From NCBI GenBank assembly GCA_033725935.1, contig MU867101.1:248001-312000 (forward strand): a stretch of DNA of 64,000 bases, written 5' to 3'. The notes below the pieces were generated by a model. That model did not search any database, was not told the origin of the DNA, and saw only the letters and a list, made by a program, of their open reading frames with translations. Positions 10,131 through 21,649 of this stretch are shown here, piece after piece (the first letter of the stretch is position 1; every line of letters begins with the position of its first letter). The translations under genes and the position numbers were made by a program. This DNA is from Cladorrhinum sp. PSN259 (lineage: Eukaryota; Ascomycota; Sordariomycetes; Sordariales; Podosporaceae).

Positions 10131-10734
10131 GAAGAGGCAGATGAATATTGTGCCGTTGGTGTGGTTGGATTTGGTTAGAAAAAAAGCTGACAAATAGTGT
10201 TCTTCATAATTTCTGAGTTCTGGGAGGGAATTATATGCGTATCGTGGCCCCTCTAGATTGCCCGTTTCAAAAGAAGGATGGACGATTTTCTTTCTCGTTA
10301 GGTAACTGCCAGAGGGGTGAGAATCATTGTAAGCTTCACTTGCCATCATCGAACAAATTTTCACACTAAGCTCGGTCAAGCGAGATCAACTGTATCTAAA
10401 AGGGGCTTTGATGTCGCACAGTAGTTTATGGACCGGAAAAGGTCAATAAGACGATATCGTGTCGAAGTTGTTCATATCTCTAGTTAGTCTATCGATCTAT
10501 CCATCTAGGATCTAAAGGCTCTTGGAAGGAAAGCGGAGGAACAAACTGCAGAACTCCGAAAACGCGGTAACCCAAAAACAGTTTCTTTTTTTGTAGTCAT
10601 GATATGCTAAGCCGCCTTCCCCAAATCCCCGGTAGTATGTAATAATTTCATTTCTCGAAAACGCCAGTGTGTTTTGTTTCATCTCTAGGACTCTGCTAGG
10701 ACTCGACTCTCTGTCTAGGTAATTCATCACTCTT
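10131..10734. other. Convergent 3' intergenic, UTP25 / ADE12
   Basis: 604 bp between convergent stop codons. Short reading frames on the minus strand lack any recognisable domain and look random. Presumed 3' UTRs. Confidence 0.5.
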
Positions 10735-12272
10735 TCATAGGTAAATCATGTCATCACGGGCGGCTGTTATGTAATTTCATTAGCAAATTTTATAGGCAAG
10801 GGAAATATTGTCAGTAACTTACGGCCTGTCCCGATCCACTTTACGGGAGTACCGGTGAACTCCTCAATAAACTTGACATATGCTTGTGCTTGCTTGGGCA
10901 AATCGGCAAAGGTCTTAACTGCCGTGGTTGGGGACATCCAACCCTCAAACTCCTTCCACACAACCTCAAGAGTATCAAGGTAGTTGAGATCTGAAGGGAA
11001 ATAGCTGAGCTCTTCGCCAGTCTTGGGGTCCTTGTATGCAACGGCAACCTTGATGACAGGGAAGGTATCGAGAATGTCGAGCTTGGTCAAGTTCCATGCG
11101 GTGTAATGGTTGATGGACTTGGAGTACTTGAGAACGACAAGATCGAGCCAACCGCATCTTCTTTTCCTGCCGGTGGAGACACCCCACTCCCGACCAATCT
11201 GTTGAAGCTTCTCGCCATCCTCGCCAAGGTCTTCCGTCTTGAAAGGACCCTCGCCTACTCTGGTGGTATATGCCTTGGCAACACCGATGATCTCCTTGAT
11301 CTTGGTGGGGTTAAGGGCGAGACCGGTGAAGATACCGCCGAGACCGGTGTTGCTGCTGGTGACATAAGGGTAAGTACCGTAGTCGATATCAAGCATCAGA
11401 GCGTTGGCGCCCTCGATAAGGATATCCCTCCCGCTCTGCTGAGCCTTCTCCATGAAGTCGACAGAGTCGACAACGAACTCTGGGAGCTGTTTCCTGTACT
11501 TGCGGAAACGAGCAATCTCCTCCTCAACGTCATAGTCGAGGAGATCACCGAAGCGCTTCTTATACCCATCGGCGAGCTTACGCAACTTGGCCTCGAAATG
11601 TTCCTGGTCGAAGATCTCGTGGACGCGGATGCCGTGACGGGCAGCCTTGTTGGCGTATGAGGGGCCGATACCACGGCCGGTGGTGCCAATCTTGCTGCCG
11701 GCAAGTTCTCTCTCCTCCAAGCCATCAACGCGGGCATGCAGTGTGAGATTGACGTGGGCGCGATCACTGACGAGGATCTTGCTGCGAACGTGCTTGAGAC
11801 CCTTCTCCTCGAGGGCGGCGAGCTCCTTGAAGAAGGCTTCAGCATTGAAGACGACGCCGGAACCAATCAGGTTGTCACAGTTGGGGTTGATGAGACCGGA
11901 GGGGAGAAGATGAAAGCTGTTTCAATATGCGGTTAACCGGACGTGTGTATCAACCGTAGTTGGGGAATATCGTACTCGTAGGAGACGCCATTGGCGCTGC
12001 GCAACATTAGCAATCAGCTCTCGTGTATACAAACGATGACTGTGACAAACTCACACAACAGAATGGCCCGCATTGTGACCACCGGCAGCACGGGCGCAAA
12101 CCTGGGCCTTTTGACAGAGGATATCACTGAGCTTTCCCTTGCCCTCGTCGCCTTGGAGAGAAGGGTGTGACAGGTTAGGGTTACTGCGGGGTTTATAGAA
12201 GGTTGTCTGAACTTTCAAAGATGTTTAAAAAAAAAACTTACCCCATTGGGATCCAAGAATAATGGTCGCCAT
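10735..12272 (-). CDS. ADE12: Adenylosuccinate synthetase
   Basis: Five exons on the minus strand: 12242-12272, 12055-12151, 11976-11996 (a 21-nt micro-exon), 10823-11916 and 10735-10763. The spliced protein is 423 residues, the usual fungal size. It starts MATIILGSQWGDEGKGK, the GDEGKGK P-loop, and continues [29 protein letters not shown] across three junctions (given here in parts: [11 protein letters not shown], then [14 protein letters not shown]). GIGPSYANKAARHGIR and VKWIGTGPARDDMIYL close it. It converts IMP, Asp and GTP to adenylosuccinate in AMP synthesis. Introns 2 and 3 are 58 and 59 nt. The final exon encodes only the last nine or so residues and is easily missed. Confidence 0.93.
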
Positions 12273-12768
12273 TGTGTTCGGCTTTTGCGTAGAGAACGGA
12301 AAAGAACAGAGAAAATGCTTCAGCTAACAATGCTTGTCAAAGTCAAAACTGGAGAAATTTCTGCCCACCCTTCAATTTCAAGACAGTGAAGAGAGTTGCG
12401 GTGTCGCGATGCAAGCGGCAACTGAGAGGTTTTTTTGGTGGGGTATTTTCTGCCCCTCACACCCCTGAGTCACTATCGCCAAGCAAATCGCGGGGCAATT
12501 CAATGTCTCCTTGCAGCCGGTTGTGGAGGCATGGTGGATGCCGTTCGGTGCCATCAGCTCCACTGCTCCCGAATGCCAGCCCCACTCATGTGCATCTCCA
12601 ACCAAAATTTTTGGGACATTTTTCAGAGTCGCGACGAACACCTGCGCCGCTCGCCATACATAACGAGATCATCAACAGCTGCTTTCAGGCGACCGATCAA
12701 GGCTCAACGGCAAGGGTTATTACTGCAACCCACAATTGCGATCTTAATTGATCCGGGATCAACAAACC
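12273..12768. promoter_or_regulatory. Divergent promoter, ADE12 / DBP8
   Basis: 496 bp between two divergent start codons. AAAATTTTT at 12604-12612, 157 bp upstream of the DBP8 ATG, resembles the RRPE seen between DBP4 and UTP25. No other feature was recognised. Confidence 0.4.
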
Positions 12769-14472
12769 ATGCCGTCAGTTACGGCTTCCAAAGAAGTCAC
12801 GGCGAGTGCGAACGCCAGGAAGGCAGATGTCGCCGACTCAGACGATGAGTCGATTGATTCGGCCAGTCCAGACTCAGGCTTGAACCCGGGCTCGGGAACC
12901 AACGCGGAGGTCGATAAGGAGGAGGCTGCTGGGGATTCTGGATCTGGATCTGGATCCGGACCCGAAGATTCAGACTTCCACTTTTCCGACAGCAGCCCAA
13001 GGAAGCGTCGTCGAACATCCCCTCAACCCCTACCACAGATCAAGTCTGCGTTCACAAGCGTCCCATCCCGCATAAAACGAAACCAACCCACCGAAACCTC
13101 CAAAATTGTCGAGCCCGTCAAGTCCACCGAAAACGAACCTGCATCCGGTGTCACAGCCCCCATCGATCACAACACCACCTTCGAATCCCTCGGTGTCAAG
13201 CCATGGCTCGTTCAAGCACTTGCCAACATGAGAATTGAGAGGCCCACAGCTATTCAAAGAGAAAGTATTCCAATGCTTCTCAAGGGAAGGGACTGTATTG
13301 GTGGCAGTAGGACAGGTTCCGGGAAAACGGTAGCATTCTCCGTTCCCATCCTGCAACAATGGGCAGAAAACCCATCAGCAATCTTTGGCGTCATCCTGAC
13401 GCCCACAAGAGAACTTGCCCTCCAAATCTATGAACAGGTCAAGGCCATTTCCTCCCCTCACTCTCTCAAAGCAATTCTCGTCACGGGAGGCTCCGACATG
13501 CGTCCCCAAGCAATTGCCCTCGCCAACCGCCCACACATCGTCATTGCCACGCCAGGCCGTCTGGCGGATCATATCCGTACGTCAGGCTCCGACACAATTT
13601 GCGGTCTTAAAAGAGTGCGCTTCGTCGTCCTCGACGAAGCAGATCGTCTACTTGCTTCAAACGGACCAGGAAGCATGTTACCTGATGTAGAGGAATGTTT
13701 TTCTGCCTTGCCACCGCCTGCGGAACGACAAACACTACTCTTCACAGCCACCATCACACCAGAGGTAATGGCCCTTAAAAGCATGCCGCGGGCTCCAGGT
13801 CGTGATCCCGTTTTTGTATGCGAAGTTGATACAGAAAAACTCGCCATCCCAAATACCCTCCGACAGATGCATTTACAGGTGCCCGTTACGCACCGAGAAC
13901 ATTACTTGCATATGTTCTTGTTGACTCCCAAAAATATCACCAAATCGATCATCATCTTTTGCAATCGAACCTCAACAGCAGATTTCTTGCACCATTTACT
14001 CCGTCTTCTAGACCACCGCGTCACCTCTCTCCACTCTAAACTCCCGCAACGACAACGCATCGATAATCTCGGCCGATTCCGTGCTCAAGCTGCACGTATC
14101 CTAGTAGCAACAGACGTAGCAGCCAGAGGTCTGGATATTCCAGAGGTAAAACTAGTCATCAATTACGATATCCCCCGTGATCCCGATGATTACATTCACA
14201 GGGTAGGTCGTACGGCTAGAGCGGGGCGGAGTGGTGATGCCGTTACCTTTGTCGGGCAGAGGGATGTAGAGTTGGTGCTTGCTATTGAGGAAAGAGTGAA
14301 GAGAAAGATGGATGCTTGGGAGGAAGAAGGGGTTAATTTGGAGACTAGGGTTGTGAGGGAGGGGCTGAAGCTGGTGTCTGAGAAGAAGAGGGAGGCGTTG
14401 TTGGAGGTTGAGGAGGGGAAGGAGGTGGGCGGAAAGAGGAAGAGGGGAATGGTTAGGTTGAATAGGACTTAA
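12769..14472 (+). CDS. DBP8: ATP-dependent RNA helicase Dbp8
   Basis: Single exon, start at the ATG at 12769 (MPSVTASKE; the frame is open for seven codons upstream without an ATG), 567 residues. An acidic Ser-rich N-terminus (~130 residues) precedes a DEAD-box core: FESLGVKPWLVQAL (Q motif), GGSRTGSGKTVAF (motif I), PTREL, DEADRLL (motif II, DEAD), TATIT (motif III-like) and HRVGRTARAGRSG (motif VI). The short basic C-terminus ends KRKRGMVRLNRT. The compact C-terminal extension and LDEADRLL context match Dbp8/DDX49, which works with Esf2 in early 18S rRNA processing. Motif III reads TAT rather than SAT. Confidence 0.9.
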   Translation: MPSVTASKEVTASANARKADVADSDDESIDSASPDSGLNPGSGTNAEVDKEEAAGDSGSGSGSGPEDSDFHFSDSSPRKRRRTSPQPLPQIKSAFTSVPSRIKRNQPTETSKIVEPVKSTENEPASGVTAPIDHNTTFESLGVKPWLVQALANMRIERPTAIQRESIPMLLKGRDCIGGSRTGSGKTVAFSVPILQQWAENPSAIFGVILTPTRELALQIYEQVKAISSPHSLKAILVTGGSDMRPQAIALANRPHIVIATPGRLADHIRTSGSDTICGLKRVRFVVLDEADRLLASNGPGSMLPDVEECFSALPPPAERQTLLFTATITPEVMALKSMPRAPGRDPVFVCEVDTEKLAIPNTLRQMHLQVPVTHREHYLHMFLLTPKNITKSIIIFCNRTSTADFLHHLLRLLDHRVTSLHSKLPQRQRIDNLGRFRAQAARILVATDVAARGLDIPEVKLVINYDIPRDPDDYIHRVGRTARAGRSGDAVTFVGQRDVELVLAIEERVKRKMDAWEEEGVNLETRVVREGLKLVSEKKREALLEVEEGKEVGGKRKRGMVRLNRT

Positions 14473-15271
14473 GCTGGGGAATGGATGTATGTATATAAGG
14501 GGTGGGTGAAGTGGTGTAGGTTGGATTTGTGAGAAAGAAAATTAAAAGAGATACCCAGATAGAAAAGGTTGAATTTGTGGCTGGTGAGAAAACCTAATTT
14601 ATAATGCGTGAATAGGTTTGAAGCTCTCTCACAATTGGGATTACTGTGACTCCTGCAGGCGTACCACAATATCCTCACACATTTCTCATTATTTACTTTT
14701 ATTTTCTCCCACTGGTCTGGAGAAGTGACAGTAAGAACAGTATAAATTATGTACTTAAACCTGCTAACCTATCTCAAAACAGTAATAGCAGCTAACAAGT
14801 CAAAGTAGAGAAACAAACAAACAAAATGAACAGCGACAAAGAGTTTATCCCCTTTCTGTCACACAAAAGAACTTATACCCTCCTCTTCCAACACCAAACC
14901 GAATTCCACAATGTCAAGAATTTCCCTTGCCCTTGATCCATCCTTTCCTCTCTTTCTTTCTTTCTTTCTTCCTCTCTTCTTTCGTTCCCTTCCATCATTT
15001 CCATCCAGCCTACCATGTGCGTAATAGGCTACAAAGAGCTCTTTTCAACAGACATAAAACGTCCTCCCGCCAAATCATCCCATTAATAACCAATCAAACC
15101 CCAATAAATATCTTCTGCTCATATCTCGAAGACTTTTCGCCCGAGCGGGTTGTTGTCGACTAAATGTTCGAGAACGAAAATCGCTGGGGTACCGTGGCGG
15201 ATATATAACATCACAAGAAACAGAAAATCAAAAAGACCCAGACCGAAAGAAAAGACACAAGCACCCTAATC
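14473..15271. other. Convergent intergenic, DBP8 / SSO1
   Basis: 799 bp between convergent stops, holding a (TTTC)n pyrimidine run at about 14950-14970. No supported gene. The distance allows long 3' UTRs on both sides. Confidence 0.5.
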
Positions 15272-16514
15272 CTAAGCTTTACCGGCCTCATCAACACCCT
15301 TTTTCAACCCAAAGACAAGACCGAGGGCAAGTGCAATGATGAGAACGATAAGAACGCAGATACCAAGGCACCACCACTTCATCTTTCTCCGGCGGCGAGC
15401 GTGCTCGACACCTTTGGTGATCTGAGTGTTGGCGTCGGCAAGGTGATCCGTAGTTTGCTCGGCCTTTTGCGCCACATCCTCAATGATGTTGCCCTGCTGG
15501 ACGATCTGTTGGTTAAGCAAATCCAAGAGTTCAACCAACTCGGTAATGGAGCGCTCAATCTTGAGCATGTCGTTGTGTCGCGCCCGGACGTTGCCGAGGA
15601 CCGCAGAAGCTTGTCCTGATCGGTTCGTGCGGAGCTGATAATGATAACGTTTTAGCAATTGTAAAGAATGGAAGGGAAGGAAAAGAGACATACCGCAGTT
15701 TGGAAGATACCCTCATCGCCCCAATCGGCATCCGCGGCTTGCTGAACCTCGGCCTCGGTAGCCTGGGGGTTGACAATGCGGTACTGACGAGCGATCTGTT
15801 CACGGTAGCGCTGCTTATACGCTTGCTCCTCACGGAGAAAGTTTTGGATTGTATCCTTGAACATACTGTTCAGACTATCGAAATGGGGCTTCTTAAAGAT
15901 GAAGTCGCTGTCTTGCGAGCGCTCGGTGTCGCTCTTGAGGGATTGAATACGACTGCGGATCCCCGTGTTGATGACCTGGGTCTCGGCGACGAGCGCATCC
16001 AGCTGCGACTGGGCGTTACCGTCGGTATCTGCGAGCGCGCGGCCGTGGAGCGTCTCGATATCGCGGATTTTGGCTTCCAATGTTTTGATTTGCTCGCGAA
16101 TGGCTTGTACGTCCTGGAGGAAATCGTGTCGCGAGCGGATCTTTCCGCTCTGAGGCTGTTGCGCCATGCCGTATCCTTGCTGCGGAGGGTCGTAGGGCTG
16201 GTTATCACCGTATGGAGAACCGTATTGTTGCCCTCCGTATGATTGCATCTCATATTGATCATTCTGCCGCTGTTGTGGTTGCCGCGTCAGCTGGGTTTGG
16301 TCCACAACAACACCGAAATGCAGGTCAAATGGTCAGGGTCCAATGACGGACGTCAGGGCGCAGAGGCAAGGAAGCATGTAGTTCGAACGTCGCCAATCCG
16401 ACACATCCGAGGATTTGACGCGATTCAGATCATAAAACTCACAGTTTGGCCATATCCATAGCCGCCGCCGCCAGACTCGGCCGAGGGCCCCTGGTTGTAG
16501 GGATTGTACGACAT
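15272..16514 (-). CDS. SSO1: Plasma-membrane t-SNARE (syntaxin Sso1/Sso2 type)
   Basis: Three exons: 16443-16514, 15694-16290 and 15272-15634; 343 residues. The N-terminus is Gly/Tyr/Gln-rich (GGGGYGYGQ, QQYGSPYGD). An Habc three-helix domain follows (about residues 60-220). The Qa-SNARE helix lies around ITELVELLDLLNQQIVQQG with the zero-layer Gln in NQQIVQQGNIIEDV. The protein ends with a basic RRRRKMKWW patch and one C-terminal transmembrane anchor (CVLIVLIIALALGLVFGLKK). It should pair with Sec9 and a v-SNARE to fuse secretory vesicles. Exon junctions fall between codons; the first junction (T-L) is the least certain. Confidence 0.9.
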
Positions 16515-17455
16515 TGTCGCTGACGCAATTGGCAATTCGCGGAACTCGCTCGTATTGTTGTTCAATTGGCAGTTACCCAGAATCGAATTCGTCTGTTCGA
16601 TAACCGCTCGTCAATTCGATTCAGGAATCGGTAAAGTCGAAGCTGTCCTCGCGCGACAGATGAAAATGCCGTCGTGTCGGTGGGTTGTTGGGAAAAAGAT
16701 GGATTTGTGAGACTTGCTTACAAGCGGACTTGCTGAGCGAGAGCAGCTGCTGCGAGCACTGCCTTGGCTGCGCGACCCGCTTTGTTCACTATTCTCGAAC
16801 TGCACTGTGGCTGGTCGTTTTTGTGGGGCCACAAATTTCCGTTTGCTGCTGCAGGCAGCAGGAGTCAGCGGCCGCAGAGACCGTCGGGTGGATGTGGGAT
16901 CCATGTGAAAAAACAGGACCCACAAATGACGAAGCAGCATCCCAGCACGGTGTTGATTCGCGCAACCAACCAACCAACGTTTTGTACATACTACACAGCC
17001 TTTCTGTAGTCGGAGTTCGTGCTCGTTAATTGTGTCACTGCGTTGCTTCCGCAGCAGCATTCCATTCCCCGGGTTTCTGATCTCGAGCTGATGTTACGTA
17101 CCCCGAAGAATTAGGGAGCAAGAGCTCCGGGTTTTGTTGAGCCCGTAGTCCCGAGCACTCTGTCGGAATATTCCTTGCAGACCCCGACAAAGTGGTCAAA
17201 GAAACATCCAATTGCCATTTTCGAAGTAATACTCGGTTCTAGACTTAGTGTAAGCCACAACAGGTTCACCCACAGCATCGGAGTTTTCAGCGTCCATTTC
17301 TGCAGGAGAGAGACTGGGAAACCCTAACCCTCCAAAATTCATCTGATGTGAGGTCTCCTCTGATCTGGAGTTGTGGAGAATCCGGTCCGGAGCAAGTGGT
17401 TTTCCATATCAATTTTACCATATTCGGTGAGTGTGAGTGACTTACCTCACTCAAG
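16515..17455. promoter_or_regulatory. Divergent region, SSO1 / FOL1, with telomere-like motif
   Basis: 941 bp between divergent genes. A perfect AACCCTAACCCT at 17320-17331, 125 bp upstream of the FOL1 ATG, equals two telomeric TTAGGG repeats in reverse. In yeasts such motifs recruit Tbf1-like activators; here this is only inferred. Small open frames lack domains. Confidence 0.4.
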
Positions 17456-19197
17456 ATGTTACAGCAAAGTGTGAGGCACTTTGCAAATTTGCGAGGGCCG
17501 TCTTTGCAAAATATATTAGCAGCAAATATCTACTACAAAAAACGGGTTTCTCGCTCATTTTCACAATCTCATGTACAAAAATCCGAATACGATCCTCGGT
17601 CTGGTACGTCACCCCTCACTTTCAAAAAGTACACTTTTCCACAGGATTTCGAGGTGAAAGATTTGCAACTCCCCGCCAAGATGAGCAATGACAAGAAGGT
17701 CCCAGAGGCCCCGCGAGAGCGGTTAGCATATATTGCTCTAGGTAGTAACTTAGGCGACCGAATTGGGTGGATTGAGAAGGCATGTGCCGAGATGGACAAG
17801 AGGGGCATCATGGTCAAGAGGACAAGCAGTTTGTGGGAAACGGAGCCTATGTATGTTCTAGACCAGGATAGATTCGTCAATGGAGCGTGCGAGGTTTGTT
17901 TATACCTTCTCTGACCTCATGCACATCAAGAAACTAAGGTGTTAAATCCAGGTCGAAACCACTCTTGAACCCCTTGCGCTTCTTGATGCCCTTCAAGATA
18001 TTGAGAACTCGCTCGGTCGCAAAAAGATCATTGACAAAGGTCCCCGCAACATTGATCTCGACATCTTGCTCTACGACAGCATCAAGTTCAATCATGAGCG
18101 TCTCACCATTCCTCACATTGGCATCCCCGAGCGCGAGTTTGTCCTCAGACCTCTTGCTGAGTGAGTCTTGCATCACCCACCCATCTCATACTCATCTCAC
18201 TAACTTTCATACCAGACTCATCCCCACCTCCGCAATAAACCCAGACAAACCATGGACTTCCACCCTCGACCTCCTCTCATCGCTCCCGCTCTCTCCAACA
18301 CCCATAACAACCATGACGCCCCTCTCCTCCAACCACCCACCAATCCAGGCCTTAAACCCCTCGAGGAAAACTCACGTAATGGGAATTCTCAACATGACCC
18401 CCAACTCATTCTCAGATGGTGGTTCCAACGATCCTACCTCAACTTCGTCCTTATCTCAAACTATCGAGCACTACTTGTCCTCGGGAGCAAGCATGATAGA
18501 CATCGGAGGACAATCAACAGCCCCCGGAGCTCCCGAAATTTCTGTGGACGAAGAACTTTCCCGTGTGCTGCCGGCTATCAAACTCATCCGCGAGCAGTTT
18601 TCAAATAAAGAGAATCCCGTACTGATTAGCGTAGACACTTATCGCGCCTCAGTAGCCGAAGCGGCGGTCAAAGCTGGCGCGGATATTGTTAACGATGTTT
18701 CGGGGGGTAGTATGGATCCTGAGATGTTGCCTACCGTCGCTAGACTAGGGAGTACGATATGTCTGATGCACATGAGGGGAACACCTGCCACTATGTCTTC
18801 ACTCAACTCTTACCCCGACGGTTTGATACCGGGCATAGCCAAAGAATTAGTGGCAAGAGTCAAGGCAGCAGAGGAAGCGGGGATAAGGAGGTGGAGGATT
18901 GTACTTGATCCGGGCCTGGGATTTGCGAAGGTGGGGAAACAGAATGTTGATGTGCTCAGGCATTTGGAGGAGTTGAGAGGATGGCCCGGTTTGGAGGGAC
19001 TGCCGTGGCTTGTGGGCAGTTCGAGAAAGAGTTTTATTGGACGGGTTACGGGTGTTGAGGTTGCAAGGGAGAGGATTTGGGGCACGGCGGCTACGGTTGC
19101 TGCTGCTGTGCAGGGAGGCGCGGATGTGGTTAGGGTTCATGATGTGGGCGAGATGTGTCAGGTTGTTAAGATGGCTGATGCTATTTGGAGGTATTGA
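17456..19197 (+). CDS. FOL1: Bifunctional HPPK / dihydropteroate synthase
   Basis: Three exons: 17456-17893, 17952-18160 and 18216-19197; 542 residues. Residues 1-75 are basic and Ser-rich, consistent with a mitochondrial presequence; an in-frame ATG at 17681 could give a shorter form. The HPPK domain (residues ~85-220) has YIALGSNLGDRIGWIE, FVNGACEVETTLEP and GPRNIDLDILLY. The DHPS domain (~275-540) has MGILNMTPNSFSDGG, IDIGGQSTAPGA, NDVSGG and LVGSSRKSFIG. It makes 7,8-dihydropteroate from hydroxymethyl-dihydropterin and pABA, and is the sulfonamide target. No dihydroneopterin aldolase domain is present, unlike the trifunctional yeast Fol1, so that step should be encoded elsewhere. Confidence 0.94.
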
Positions 19198-20037
19198 GAG
19201 CGTCAGTTTGGAAGGGCAAAGTAGGATGGTAAAGGAGGAGAGCAGTGAATCGAAGAGATAGGGCGGGATAGAGGGGAACTCAGGGGAGGTTGGGAAGCTA
19301 AAAGATGAGCAAGGAAAGCGGAATTCAACATGATGAAAAGTGGTTCAACAATCAGCGAATTCGTATATATCACGACCAAGAATTGGTGGCAGAGGCCCTG
19401 ATAATAGCATCGGATTAGATTGTATATAGAGCATATAAGCAATATCGAACTGATAAAAGTATGGTCTGTTCCTGAACTTGAAAGAGAAAGAGTCGCTGTT
19501 AAGCTCAGTTCCTGGGCACAGTGTGTGCTGACCGAGCCTTTACCGCTGTTCTCGGGTGAATATCTGCGGTGGCCAAGGTTTTTACTCTGTATGAAGCACC
19601 TGAGGGTTCATCTCAGTTTTGGATCTGACTTCTTGAGGAAAGTTCAACGCTATCGTCTCCAGGTCCGAGTTCCATAAAGCCCCCAATGTCACTGATCTTC
19701 TTATATATACCAACCTATCTTAGCACCCACCAGCGAAGTACCTACCAACAAATAGGCGCTGCCAACTATTTGTCTGTTGGTCTAGTGTGACCGATCTGGG
19801 GAAGGAGGGCACCATGGGAAAAGACCGGCACTTCGCTTTTTTTTTTTTTTTTTTTTTTTTTGGGTGTGGGGAGGCGAGTTCGATCCTAAAGTTGTTTACT
19901 CTATCTTTGTCACTCCACCTTAAACTTGATTTTTGTATCCTCCAGATGTCAATGGTCTCAATTTCGATATATCTTTGATCACATATGTCCTACCCACTGC
20001 TTTTCATTCTCCAAACCTGCAAACATCTCTTCTTTAA
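19198..20037. other. Convergent intergenic with T25 tract
   Basis: 840 bp between the FOL1 stop and the next gene's stop. It contains an uninterrupted run of 25 T at 19837-19861. No coding frame shows a recognisable domain. Confidence 0.5.
19837..19861. repeat. T25 homopolymer
   Basis: Twenty-five consecutive T bases, the longest mononucleotide run in the window. It could be the poly(A) tail scar of a minus-strand retroposed element, but no element body or target-site duplication was recognised beside it. Confidence 0.9.
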
Positions 20038-21043
20038 TTATAACCTACTTTTCCTAGCAGTTACACCTATTCCCACTTCATCTCCATATTCCCACCCATC
20101 ACTCTCGACCCCCTCCTCACCAGCAACATTCCCCTCCCAATAAACACTATCCCAACTCCAATCCCTTTTCCCGTCCTTACACCCAACACCCACGTCTCCT
20201 CTGATACACGGCTCTCCCAACTGCCTGAACCTCAATCCCGGCATTCCCCAGCAGGCTCGGCCCATTCTTTTTTGTCCGAGAGTTGACAGGTCTGAAATTG
20301 TCCAGTCTCTTTCTCTCATCAAATAACACCACCAATACTTTTCCTCCTCCAGAACGCACTGACTCAAACATCCAGTCTGTAATCCGCCTTCTTTACATGT
20401 AATCGATTCGTCAGGTGCTAAATTTTCGGTAATGTTCAAAGAACAGTCTCCATAAAACGTAGTCGAAGCTGGTAAGTGAGTTGGTTGAACGGGGTGGATG
20501 ATCCATACTTCGGGGACGGTAACTGTCAGGTAGGATAAAGAGGTCGACGAGGCGGATGGAGGATCGATATACGTCCATTTTTCGCGGCGGGTTATTTTTG
20601 AGATAACATTTTGGCTGAGCGTAAGTGGCGTTACCGGTAAAGCTGAGTGAAGTACGGGACGGAAGGTGGTGACTGTTAGGGTTGAGAAGATTGTTATGTG
20701 GCGGGGGTTTATCCCTTTTATGATCAGCATGCCAGCATAGATATCTACATATGTAGCTCCAATGTGGGACCTTGAATTAGAGAGATCATTCAACGGTGAA
20801 AATTCGACGTTGTAGTGTTGAGAACGGGATATGAAATGGCGAGGTGATGGAAAGATGAGACGCGAAATGACGAACGACTGAGAGGGAGGACAAATAAGAC
20901 TTACATTGAACAAATGAGGTTGTGGTTTGAGTCGTGGATGATATGATTGTGCGTGTAGGGAAGTTGTATGTGTTGGTTGGGTTTATTGGTGTCAAAATTG
21001 CAAGTGTCAAGGATGCTAGGAAAAGGGGTAAGAATCGTTTCAT
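20038..21043 (-). CDS. Hypothetical secreted protein
   Basis: Start at the ATG at 21043 (MKRFLPLFLASLTLAILTP), a clear signal peptide. Proposed exons are 20905-21043 and 20038-20744, joined by a 160-nt intron with GTAAGT donor and TGTAG acceptor; the acceptor is the only nearby one that restores the long downstream frame. The mature part has several Cys (GDCSLNI, ITCKEGGLQTGCLSQC, WWCYL, RACWG, EPCIRG, VGCKDG), suggesting disulfide bonds. No family is recognised. The exon structure is tentative. Confidence 0.55.
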
Positions 21044-21649
21044 GATGAAGAGACGGTATGAGCTGAAAAGGTGCAAATAGAACATAAGAAGGTTAAAGGT
21101 ACTCTAGAAGGAATTCAAGGACGTGGGGACTAAGAAGACGACGAGTCAATACCCTTATAGTCATAGATGCCGTCCCCTTCAACACCATGCAGATTTATCC
21201 GGATCCTTCTTCTCCCCTCAACCATCGTGGAGCACGAACGGTAATACGACTCTTGTTCCATTCCAACATCACACGTTCCATTTCCTTCGGATGTTAAGAA
21301 GATACCACATATCAACAAGCAAGAAACATGAATACTGTTCAAGATGATTTGAGCAGAGTCGCCCATCAATTTGATCCCATAATAAGCGCCAGGTATATGC
21401 AAATGATCATCGTACATACATACAATGCACGTTGGCTTGATCCCTTCCACTCCCGGGTCCACTGCCCTTTCCCCTTCGTCTTGTCTTCTGTACAAATACA
21501 ATAACAGCCGTAAAAGGCTGTTTCTTCTCTATACCAAAAGTTTTTACCGCTCAAAATGCAACCCTCCATTACGCTTTGTTGAGTGAGGGTAAAAATGTCA
21601 GTACAGTCAACCGACGCCACCATCACTACTTTTTCTTTTTAAAAAAGAT
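21044..21649. other. Intergenic, upstream of the secreted-protein gene / COQ1 3' end
   Basis: 606 bp. It should hold the promoter of the minus-strand secreted-protein gene and the 3' UTR of COQ1. Short open frames here have no domain and are not supported. Confidence 0.45.

Noticed and set aside
12748..12768. Seven-codon N-terminal extension of Dbp8
   Set aside because: It would start at a TTG codon; the ATG at 12769 is the first usable start.
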